A stretch of 64,000 bases of DNA from Macrothele yani (taxonomy: Eukaryota; Arthropoda; Arachnida; Araneae; Macrothelidae). This document shows, one piece after another, positions 55,920-64,000 of the stretch. Both the position numbers and the translations under genes were made by a program. The stretch lies in the NCBI GenBank assembly GCA_039090855.1, contig CM077010.1, positions 50,114,905 to 50,178,904 of the forward strand. The letters are read 5' to 3'. The notes under the pieces are model-generated. The model made no database searches, was not told the DNA's origin, and saw nothing but the letters and a program-made list of their open reading frames with translations. Numbering within the stretch: the stretch's first letter is position 1; every line of letters starts with the position of its first letter.

Positions 55920-56454
55920 TATAGTTGTTATATTGTGTACTGTTTCTCACGTTATATGAACGTTATAGTGCTTTGCGGGAAACATTCTCTCTGTCTAACA
56001 TAGGGCCAATATTGTTGAATGCAACCTAATATTATAAAATTGAGGTAAAGAATATTAAATGAATGAAAACAGTTACTCATGTTATGTTTTCATGGAGTAT
56101 TCAGGAACATTGAGCATTATTCTGCGATATTCCAAAATTTCTTGAATTCGTCGAAATCACTTTGAGCAGTCACTTCGTGATGATTTTATGCCACGTTGGA
56201 ATCACAAGACAAGAAGAAGGGTTGCCCAACTATTGAAACTAGACATGTCCGTACTTAGTATGTCACACATACTAAATCTGGACATGTGTAGTTATATACA
56301 CTGTCCAGATTTAGTATGTGATTGGTCTATGACAAACATCGTCTTCCTTACAAATGTTTACTGTAATTCCCTTAGGAAATTATTTATTGATTAACAGTAT
56401 TATAAACTGAAGCATCATTGCATAATCTTTCTCTCCTCTAGTATTTATATAATA
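55920..56454. other. Intron sequence with a short inverted repeat
   Basis: A short foldback involving TAGTATGTCACACATACTA (56259-56277) and CCAGATTTAGTATGTGA (56304-56320) is visible. Nothing else recognised. Confidence 0.45.
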
Positions 56455-56748
56455 CTAGCAGGGGTGCCCGGTATTTCCCAGGTATTTCCTGGAATCTCCA
56501 AGTTCATCAGGTGAAAGTAAATGAATGAAAAAGATATTCCTGTAATTTTCTAGTAAACTTATTTTAATTCATTTACATTATTGCTTTATGGTAAACAATA
56601 TTTTTGTTTTTTCCATTGGGAGCAAAAATGTCGAGATTTTTAGGATTGCCAACCCTTGAGCAGGTGATGTGGAGTTGTCCGTGTGAAAAGCAAGGTTCCT
56701 CCAAATTAATGTTAGCCACTGCCAATAACTGGCTGATGCAGTAATATT

Positions 56749-56784
<36 letters not shown>

Positions 56785-57788
56785 TGGACAGGATAACTGC
56801 AAACGTGAAAAAAAAAAAAAATGATTTAGTTAATTTCCTTTTACGAAACAAAAAAAGGAAAGGAAGAGGAATGGAAATACTTACCTTCGAGGAGACATCT
56901 ATAGAACTGCTGTACATCTGGCATGTGCTTCTGAGAATCCTGCGACACTGAAATGCATTGTACCTATGTCATGTCATGTACATGCGACTTGGCATTGGCA
57001 TTGATCATCCTTTTGTTTACCGTTTTGAATTTTTAATATTTGTAGTATATTGTATTCTCTGTTTACAATATATTGTATTTCCGCCTGATGAAGCTGCCAG
57101 TTGGTGGTGAAAGCTAACTTTTATTTATTTGTGTTTTTAATACACCATTAAACGGGTATTTTTGCACTTTATTGTTACCTACGGTCTCTAACTTAGATCG
57201 TAGATCGGGTATTGGAGTGCTGAATAGTGTTGCAGTTCTTAACAGTAAAAAATTGAACTTTTTATGAAATTTTGTATGGGGGCCCCCTTGACCTCGGGCT
57301 CCAACCCCATCTGAAAACCATCTATGGTCTAAGAGTACCATGATATACTGTAGTATACCAAATTTGGTGGTTCTAAATTGAACACTGTAGATTTTATGAA
57401 AATTAGTGTATGGGGTTTGTTTGACCCCAGGCTCTGATCCCTTCCAAAAACTGTCTATGGTCTAAGTTAGAGTACCATGAGATAGCATACCAAATTTGGT
57501 AGTTCTAAATTGAAAACTTTAGATTTTTTTTGAAATTTTGTATGGGGGCCCTTGGACCTCGGGCTCTGACCCCTTCCAAAAACCATCTATGGTCTAAGTT
57601 AGGGTACCTTTAGATTTTACAAAAGTTTGTATGGGGGCCCCTTGACCCCTTCCAAAAACCATGTATCGTGTAACTTAGAATACCATGAGATAGTGAGTGT
57701 ACCAAATTTGGTGGTTCTAAATTGAAAACTGCAGATTTGTATAGCAGACATTCGAACAAACATTCAATTATTTATATATATATATAGA
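56455..57788 (-). mobile_element. Helitron, internally deleted
   Basis: On the minus strand the element begins TCTATATATATA (57788) and ends CTAG (56458-56455). The flanks are A and T, as for insertion in an AT dinucleotide. Near the 3' end CCAGGAAATACCTGG can form the usual hairpin. The minus strand at about 56740-56590 reads EEPCFSHGQLHITCSRVGNP, then APNGKNKNIVY, the last motif of the Helitron helicase. Rep and most of the helicase are missing. The 5' half consists of about four 133-bp tandem units. Confidence 0.85.
57170..57745. repeat. 133-bp tandem units inside the Helitron, about 4 copies
   Basis: The landmark TCTATGGTCTAAG starts at 57321, 57453 and 57586; a shortened fourth copy has TGTATCGTGTAAC at 57662. 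Each unit also contains TACCATGA, CCAAATTTGGT, TTCTAAATTGAA, TTTGTATGGGGGCCC and CTCGGGCTC. Confidence 0.88.
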
Positions 57789-57935
57789 TGTGTGAAGATT
57801 TCTATAAATGAAATGTGATCTTCCATTAATGTTCCTTAGATAACAGAAACAGATTATTATGAGTACAACTAGAAAAATTTTTCTGTTGCCAGTTGTTCTT
57901 ATTACTATATGCCATTTTTCTTTTTCTTTATTTAG

Positions 57936-58108
57936 ATGACCCAACTAAAATTCTAAAGCATAAGATACAGACTCCAAATTCTGTGCTGAAAATCTTGGTG
58001 GATATCTTTTCAAAACCAGAATTAGTTCAGCTGTTTTATTTGAATGATATCAAAGTCTTGCTTGGTATAGTGGACAGGCAACTCACAGACTATTTTCCTG
58101 GTGAAGAA
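57936..58108 (+). CDS. NCKIPSD: NCKIPSD-like exon G
   Basis: A 173-nt exon with acceptor TTTCTTTATTTAG at 57935 and donor GAAGAA|GTACGT at 58109. The split codon completes DDPTKILKHKIQTPNSVLKI; then LVDIFSKPELVQLFYLNDIK and DRQLTDYFPGEE follow. This matches the SPIN90 block DDPxxIxKHxxQxPxSVLKF with the later FYHTDM and ADLSPGD positions. It exits in phase 0 into exon H. A Helitron ends 147 bp upstream. Confidence 0.92.
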
Positions 58109-58277
58109 GTACGTTGCGTTATATAATTTGATAAAATTTGTCACTGAAAGCTACTTTAAATAAAGTTGTACCGATTTTATAATATTATTTTTTCATTTCT
58201 GATGTTTATGAAATGCTAATTGTTTATAAGTTTCAAAAATCAGTTGTGAGCTGTATATGTATTCTGTAAAATATGTA

Positions 58278-59068
58278 GGCCATTCAGAAAGTGAAATACA
58301 TTTGTGCATAGCATCTGCGCAGGTTCCTGGCTGGCTCTCACATAGTCTAGTTCATCCAGGCCCAGTGCATTGTTGGCTATCTCTTGGCACCATTGTCAGG
58401 CATGTATTATCCTTTTGTGGTTAGTTATAATCTTTTGAAATTAAAACACACATTGAAAATCTAGTCAAATGCAAAGTTCAATCAGTTATCCGTTTTCTGA
58501 TAGCTGTAAACACCAAGCCTATTGATATACACCAGAGACGTTTTCAAGTGTATGGAGGTGTTGCTCTGAATTAATCCAGTGTCAGAAAGTGGTGCATAAT
58601 GTTTTAAAATGAAAGAACAAACGTTCATGACAAGGAGCAGTCTGGGCGCCCCTCTCTTGTCACAGATAAATGCCACGAAGGCCTGCCTACACACTGCCAG
58701 GAAGACAAAGGAGCTGCTTGATGAGTTTCACTGGGAAGTTTTTGATCATCCACTTTACAGCCTGGACTTGGCACCATTGGACTACCACTTGTTCCCCAAT
58801 TTAAAGTAGTTGGTGGACAACATTTTGATAATGAAGATGTGCCAAAGGAGGCTGTTATGGATTACCTAAAAGGACAGATTTTAGAGTTCTATGAGGAGGG
58901 GATAGTTTAACTTATCCCAAGATATAACAAGTACCTTAGTGTGCAGGGCGACTATGTAGAAAAATAGGCTAAGGTATGAGTTAAAAACTGTAAATAAAAT
59001 ATTTGAAAAGTTTTAACAGTATGTAGCTCTTATAACCAAACATTCTTTACTTTCTGAATGACCCTTTT
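58278..59068 (+). mobile_element. mariner element, internally deleted
   Basis: The ends GGCCATTCAGAAAGTGAAAT and, inverted, GGGTCATTCAGAAAGTAAAG define about 790 bp. The plus strand shows LLDEFHWEVFDHPLYSLDLA, then PLDYHLFPNLK (third Asp) and after a stop a VQGDYVEK-like end. The N-terminal two thirds are missing. Confidence 0.85.
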
Positions 59069-59074
59069 ATATAC

Positions 59075-59570
59075 AGTATGGACTCGTTTATCCAGAACCC
59101 ACGGGACCTGGAGTTTTCTGGATTAACGTTTTTGTCTAAATTGCAGAAAGTGATATCCATTAGTGATAAATTATTTCAGGAATTGCAAATGGTGAATTTA
59201 ATGCATAAGAATGGAAAATGAAAAAAAAAATGTTTCTTGAGATTTTTTGTCATAAAAATTGCCGGCAACTCCAACACTGAACAATCTCTCCTGTTTCTTT
59301 TTACAGTACCACCTTCTTTTCTGAGTTCCATAATCTGTTTTTCTCCATTGCTAAGATTACTTTTTGCTTCCTTTAGGCTTTGGTTGCTCTCAATCACTTT
59401 TCTTGCCAGTTCACAATTGAATTTCCTTATGTCTTACCTTTTCAAGCTGTCTTCGTTACATTTCTCTATATTCCACTTTGAAAGTTACATTTCTTTATTT
59501 ACCTTCATATCTCTTATTTTTGCATTAGCATTTTTGTTTGTTTTGATATTTTCTACATGTAGTTTTTGTC
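59075..59570. mobile_element. Possible pogo/Tigger-type fragment
   Basis: CAGTATGGACTCGTTTATCC at 59075 followed by GAACCCACGGGACCTG and a later TCTGGATTAACG looks like the end of a pogo-class element. No matching right end or transposase domain was found. Confidence 0.4.
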
Positions 59571-59599
59571 CTTAGTGCCACTTATTTCTGTCACTTCTG

Positions 59600-60353
59600 C
59601 CGATGGTTCTGCTCATTCCTTGAACAATGTGGAATACATAGTCTGGATACAGTTTTCTTTAGTGATGAAGCCTGGTTTCACCTATGAGGTTATGTCAATA
59701 GTTAGAACAATAGGATTTGGTCTTGTGAAAATCCACATGTTTTTCTTGATAAAGGTTTGCATTCGAAAAAACTTGGTTTGGTGTGCGATATCGCACCGTC
59801 ACATAGTGGGACCGATTTTTTTTTCGAATCTACTGTGGATAGTTCCGTCTACCAAGACATTATCACACAGTTTGTGGCACTCCTTGATGTCAGCGAACGA
59901 CATTGTTGGCTCCAGCAAGACAATGCCACACGTCGGTTAGTACCGTAAATTTTTTGTGAGATTTTTGCAATGAACGCCTCATCTCCAAAGACCTGTGGCC
60001 TCCCAGATACCCAGATTTAGCGCCGCTCGACTTCTTTCTTTGGGGGTAATTCAAAGGTGTTGCTTATCACAATAATCCTCACACCCTGGATGAACTTAAA
60101 ATGAACATCAGAACAGTGATTGAAAACATTAATGTGGAGGTGTTTCACAAGGTGTCATCAAACTTAGTAAAGAGCGCATGTTTGCATTCGCAAACACGGA
60201 GACCACTTTGAAAATGTTATAATGAGGTTCCCCTTCTTTTGTTGTTATAAAGGTAAGATTGTAACCTATATTTGCCAAAGTTTATTTTTTTAACAATTGT
60301 AATTAACCTCATAATTTTTTTTTTCTGGGTTGCGTGACTTTATGGTCACCCTG
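59600..60353 (+). mobile_element. mariner-like element with CAGGGTG end, 5' truncated
   Basis: The right end, inverted, is CAGGGTGACCATAAAGTCAC beside TA. The plus strand, in shifting frames, shows DEAWFHL-like sequence, NPHVFLDKGLHSKKLGLVCD, HCWLQQDNATRRLVP and LPDTQI with a catalytic-end remnant DFFLWG. It is the same lineage as 41823 and 43464. The left terminal repeat is absent. Confidence 0.75.
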
Positions 60354-61559
60354 TATATAGTAGATTTCTCATAACAAAATATTGTAAAGAATTGCAGAAG
60401 ATAATATTCACCCATTTGTAAGCATTTTGTTCTGAATTTTAAACAGCAAATAAGCTTCAAATGTTTAGTGCAGTTACAATACAAAACTTTTGATCTAGGT
60501 AGATATTTGAATAAAACTTCATGGGTAAAAAAATGAAAAGTAACCTTCATGGTGGTTTTAATGAAAACATTTATTATATTTCAGGAAGTACATTAGGAAT
60601 ACAGAAAAGTTCATCAAATCAATATTTTTCAACTTTTGCCTGAGTTACATATTTTTTTGAGTTTTAGGTTTAATTTAAATCAGCGATGGCCACACAACTA
60701 GTGACCTACAGTCTTCATGTCACTTTATATGGACTGTCATAAGCTATCTCAAGTGGGGAACTAATTCAACAGCAATATATAAAGTATCTGAACAAAAAGT
60801 CTATGGTGTTTACCCTTTTAGTAGAAAGTTGTGTGAACTGCAAATGTCCCAATTGCTGTTTGAAGCAGGAACCAAAAGTTTCTCCCAATCAGTCAAGTTA
60901 CTACTCATTTGCTTTCTAACCACTAACAATTTTAGCTGGAGTGCAATGTACATACAGTTTTGTTTCAGATAATAATAAATATTAATAACCACTTAATGCA
61001 CATATTTTGATATTTGTTCATTTTTTCTCTCCTCCTCCTCTTCCTGCAGCCTGATTAGTTCCACATTTAAGTATTTAAGTTCAGTTGCTATTAGGGATCC
61101 TTTTCTCCACATTTTTCTGTCTTGTGTCAACTTGCTCTTTAATTTCTTTTTCATTTCATTGCAGACACAATCTTTTCATCTCACCTTATGTCGCTCTTTT
61201 GCTTATTTTCCAGTAAGTTCAAGACTTCTAAATACTGTATTTACCAAACTCCACACATTTTTCTCAGAAATTAGAAGTGTGGTTCTTACATGTAATGCTG
61301 AGTTTCAGGGCCACCATACAAACATTCAGTGAATGCCACATAAAAAAAACCCAGATGTGAATGGGTGAAAAGTGCATGGGACCACATCCCCGCTAAACAA
61401 TCAGTTAACAGCCTTAAAAAGTGGATGATTTCAAATTGCCTAGATGTTGTGGAGATGGCTTGTACCTGGATAGCTGCCTTAGATAATGACACATGTATGG
61501 TTATAAGAGCTGTATTCAAGTAAAGCAAACTGAATTTGCTTGTACAACTTACTGATCAT
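60354..61559. other. Intron sequence without recognised features
   Basis: AT-rich; nothing recognised on either strand. Confidence 0.4.
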
Positions 61560-61678
61560 TCATGTAACATTTTTCAGAAAACTCGAAAATTTCATCATCC
61601 TGGTTCGGAAATTGAACCCTGCATCTCCCGGTTACCGGTCGAGTATGCTAACTATTACACCACCCAAGACAGTGAAGA
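61560..61678 (-). repeat. tRNA-like SINE head
   Basis: Read on the minus strand, GGTGTAATAGTTAGCATACT (A-box region) is followed after CCGGTAACCGGGAGATGC by GGGTTCAATTTCC (B box). It resembles the heads in the 11325-12205 palindrome more than the 28735/46369 family. The body downstream (towards 61300) is not recognisable. Confidence 0.6.
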
Positions 61679-62489
61679 ATATTTCTTCCTTCATTGATGT
61701 ATAAGAGCTGTGTTGTAAAGTACAACTGCATTGATTGTAAATAAATGCTTGTGGTAGAATTTCTGTTAATATTGCTTTCGTTTAGATGCTCCCTAAGTGT
61801 GAGCAGTACATGCCACAGTTTTGCACCCATGTGCCTTCTGAAAAAAAGGTCATGGGCCTTTACAAGGAGATGGAAATTACATGGGCATTTACAATCTTCA
61901 GATTTAACCCATGAGTAAATAGAAGTTGGGCATCCCTGATTTGAACTTCCTTCAGTGACTGTTGCATTGATAAAATCACCTTCAGAACACCAATGTGAAC
62001 CCACTCTTCCATTTTGGCTTCATTTTAGTGTGTTGCCAGAGTTGCTTCTATGCAAATTATATTCAACTTCTTGTATTCTATCAATGATACCATTCTTCCT
62101 TTTAGCATTAAGCTTGCAAATCACTGTTCATCTAAACAACACTTTGTTATTTGAGCCATAGGTACTTTCAAGGTGTTTTGCTATGATCATTATTTGTTAC
62201 AGAAATACCAGCAGCAGCTGTCACCCATGTAGAAAACTTGTCAGAAATTTTGAAAATGGGGAATGAGTTGCACCTGCAGTTTCTGACCTGGAGTGCTTTC
62301 AGTTTTTGAACAGGAATGCTAACACCCTACAAGGCGTTTTTGAGAACTGAAGTGGCATTAACAAAGACTCCCATGTCACTGTAGCACTGCCATCATCCTG
62401 ATAATTGACATGAGCTCAAAATTTTCCATTTTGAACAGATGGAGACATCATGGGAATTTCAATTAGATCAGTCGTGGATTTATAGTTAC
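61679..62489. other. Intron sequence without recognised features
   Basis: No coding or repeat signal recognised. Confidence 0.4.
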
Positions 62490-63330
62490 TGGGACCCAAC
62501 ATAACAGAATCACAGTGACCGGTGATGTACGTCGTAGATTTTATTTTACTCTTGCAGGCGAAAATGATATTCCCAGAATTCACTTAAATCTTCTCTTGCG
62601 AAGTCCTACTCCCAGATGCAGGTTTTTCATCTTTGGATGGAATTCAGTCTTTAAAACTTTCCAAAACCAGAAGTTAGACATAGTGAAGATTTCTCCCGTG
62701 GTGTTAATTTTTTTCTCACATTGTTTTCTTTTTCCAGTATTGTTAAATATCATTTTATTGCACAAATGTTTGTGTTTCAGTTGGAAAACAGAGGCAACAA
62801 TTTCCAAAAACGAAAGTTAGACCCAGCCTCGTAACCTTAAATTCTTTTTCTCGCGGTGTTCCCTCTTCCCCGTATGCTTGTTAAGTATAATTTTGTTACA
62901 TAAATGTATGAATTTAAGATTCAAAATGGAGGAAAATTTTCCGGATGTGGAAGTTGGACAGAGCAAATATTTCTTCTATGATCATAAAATGGAAGCAAAA
63001 AAATTTTGACAACAGAAGCTAAAGAAAGCAAAGATTTCTCCTGAATTTCTTTTTTTTTATGTGTTTTCCCTGCACTGTATTATTGTTTGTACATAATGTA
63101 ATTACATAAATGTTTGTATTTAGGACCCAAAACGGAGAAAACATTTTCGAAAATGGAACATAGGATGGAGTGAAAATTTATCCCGTAATCGTGATTTTTT
63201 TTTCTAGCGATGTTCCCTTTGTCCTGTGTCGTTATTAAATATAATTTTATTCCATAAATATTTGTATTTCAATTTGAAAATGGAAATGAAATTCTTGGTA
63301 CAAAGGGCAGAGTTCTCTTGATTCTAGTCA
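62490..63330. repeat. Diverged tandem units of about 150 bp, shared with 18912-19839
   Basis: At least four units with landmarks in the same order: GATTTCTCCCGT, a T-run with TCTCGCG or similar, GTTCCCT, CAGTATTATTGTTAAATATA-like, TTTTATTGCATAAATGTTTGTATTT, AAAATGGA and GAAGTTAGACAGAGC. The same order occurs twice inside the transposon at 18912-19839. Terminal repeats are not visible here. Confidence 0.7.
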
Positions 63331-63621
63331 TCATTGCAACTGCTTATTAATTAATTAATTTATTTTTTAGATGGAAGAAATGTAAGGTGGTCAGCCCCTC
63401 CCCCTCTCAGGGTAAATCCCACCCTGTGATAGATTGAACTGGTCTAGTCACCACAAGGCACATGCATTTTTGTGTCTTATTTTTATTTTATTAGCATTAT
63501 TTTGTGTGCATGTGGATATGTGTGTACTTAACTTGTAGTAATAACTCTTTCAGAATGATAAATATGTGTTGCAGGTTCCTATATTAATCTTTTATTAATC
63601 ACATATTCTTTTTGTTTTCAG
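63331..63621. other. Intron end before exon H
   Basis: T-rich sequence ending in the exon H acceptor; nothing else recognised. Confidence 0.5.
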
Positions 63622-63819
63622 AAACGAATGTGGTATCTGCAGCTAGCAAGGAACATAATACGAAACTCTAATTTTGAGGAGCACAAGCATCGACAGCAAG
63701 GTTTACAGAATTGTTTTAACACTGTTTTGACACAAGAACTTCCGTGTCCTGAAGAGAGTTCTCTTGTCAGGGAAATTTTGGAAGAATTTCCCTGCTGGTT
63801 TTCTGCCCCTGTTGTATGA
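63622..63819 (+). CDS. NCKIPSD: NCKIPSD-like exon H, C-terminus and stop
   Basis: The acceptor is TTGTTTTCAG at 63621. The last coding exon has 65 codons and a TGA. It encodes KRMWYLQLARNIIRNSNFEE, HKHRQQGLQNCFNTVL and a terminal SSLVREILEEFPCWFSAPVV. The HxHR...LQ...L and VREI..EF patterns fit the end of SPIN90. The 3' UTR follows; I see no AATAAA between 63820 and 64000, so polyadenylation is probably beyond the window. Confidence 0.88.
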   Translation, partial: KRMWYLQLARNIIRNSNFEEHKHRQQGLQNCFNTVLTQELPCPEESSLVREILEEFPCWFSAPVV

Positions 63820-64000
63820 ATGATTTCTCTCATAAATTTTGCTGTTTAAGCAGCTTGTTTGTAATGGTATGTTTGTACTTGCAGCATACATATGATGATT
63901 GTTTCTGGAGAGCATGAATCTCCATGCTCAGGAGTTGTCCGTGAATTATGAGTGCATATCACAGAAGCATCTCGTTGCATTTTTAGATAACCTACTATGT

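Larger units (their letters stand above)
2888..63819 (+). other. NCKIPSD: NCKIPSD/SPIN90 ortholog, 3' part of the gene (eight exons)
   Basis: Eight exons, each with an AG acceptor and GT donor, splice into one open frame ending at TGA 63817-63819. Intron phases are 0,0,0,1,1,1,0. The joined protein resembles the C-terminal leucine-rich, armadillo-like region of NCKIPSD (SPIN90/WISH; fission yeast Dip1). Recognisable stretches are TDADP followed by YYQM, SVLPMEFARDM, LALNLH-like LAFNLHFHEVGEN, LLNREGDDP and TPNSVLK. The family binds Arp2/3 complex in the cytoplasm and makes it nucleate linear actin filaments; vertebrate members also bind Nck through an SH3 domain. No SH3 or proline-rich exon is visible, so the 5' part lies before base 1. 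Introns are about 9.4, 7.3, 6.4, 4.1, 11.9, 14.8 and 5.5 kb and full of transposons. No exon is broken, so the gene looks functional. Confidence 0.9.

Noticed and set aside
56573..56917. Independent small gene on the minus strand
   Set aside because: It encodes the last helicase motif of the Helitron and is interrupted by poly-A/T tracts.
57893..57935. Extension of exon G upstream as coding
   Set aside because: The sequence is a pyrimidine tract ending in TTTAG, and the split codon fits exon F only if the exon starts at 57936.
58278..59068. SETMAR-type host fusion gene
   Set aside because: There is no SET domain, and the mariner is deleted and bounded by its own TIRs.
1..64000. LTR retrotransposon or endogenous virus
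   Set aside because: No gag/pol/env-like frames or paired LTRs were noticed; all reverse transcriptase fragments are of non-LTR type.

Overview
This window is an animal, most likely arthropod, intron-rich locus with no prokaryotic features. The density of Tc1/mariner elements, a Helitron, a short EN-RT LINE and tRNA-derived SINEs would fit an insect with a large genome, for example a cockroach or termite relative. The lineage is my inference and is not shown by the sequence.

The only host gene I can support is the 3' half of an ortholog of NCKIPSD (SPIN90/WISH/DIP), the Arp2/3-activating protein. Eight plus-strand exons (2888-3342, 12788-12949, 20240-20326, 26744-26882, 30954-31034, 42947-43165, 57936-58108, 63622-63819) join in frame with GT-AG boundaries. 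They encode about 500 residues ending in a stop at 63817-63819. The N-terminal SH3 and proline-rich part must lie upstream of base 1. The introns are 4-15 kb.

The introns are a graveyard of transposons; by my delimitations more than half of the window is mobile DNA. I can bound seven mariner copies (4422, 10256, 13902, 27219, 32340, 44390, 58278), eight Tc1-like elements (1486, 6896, 20374, 31112, 39470, 40616, 51341, 54701) and three elements of a lineage with ACAGGGTG or CAGGGTG ends (41823, 43464, 59600). There is a minus-strand Helitron (56455-57788) with exact TC and CTAG ends in an A/T target, a nearly complete LINE (48000-51100), two broken LINEs (37468-39345, 46440-47350) and a 125-bp LINE tail (42642-42766). 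Three kinds of tRNA-like SINE segment also occur. Several insertions are nested: a SINE palindrome in a mariner, a long-armed foldback element in a Tc1, a hAT-like element in another Tc1, a LINE in a SINE, and a hAT-like element in a LINE.

The most interesting observations are two. (1) Three unrelated-looking elements at 18912-19839, 29808-30818 and 52324-53659 share one architecture: CA-starting terminal inverted repeats, a short motif repeated just inside the ends, a long poly-T tract near the left end, and exact 6-bp target duplications. (2) A 2.46-kb element (21330-23789) has inverted arms of about 0.9-1.05 kb that carry both copies of a decayed, unclassified protein-coding region. A perfect 6-copy 56-bp minisatellite (15782-16115) and an approximately 150-bp repeat unit shared by two loci 43 kb apart are also notable.
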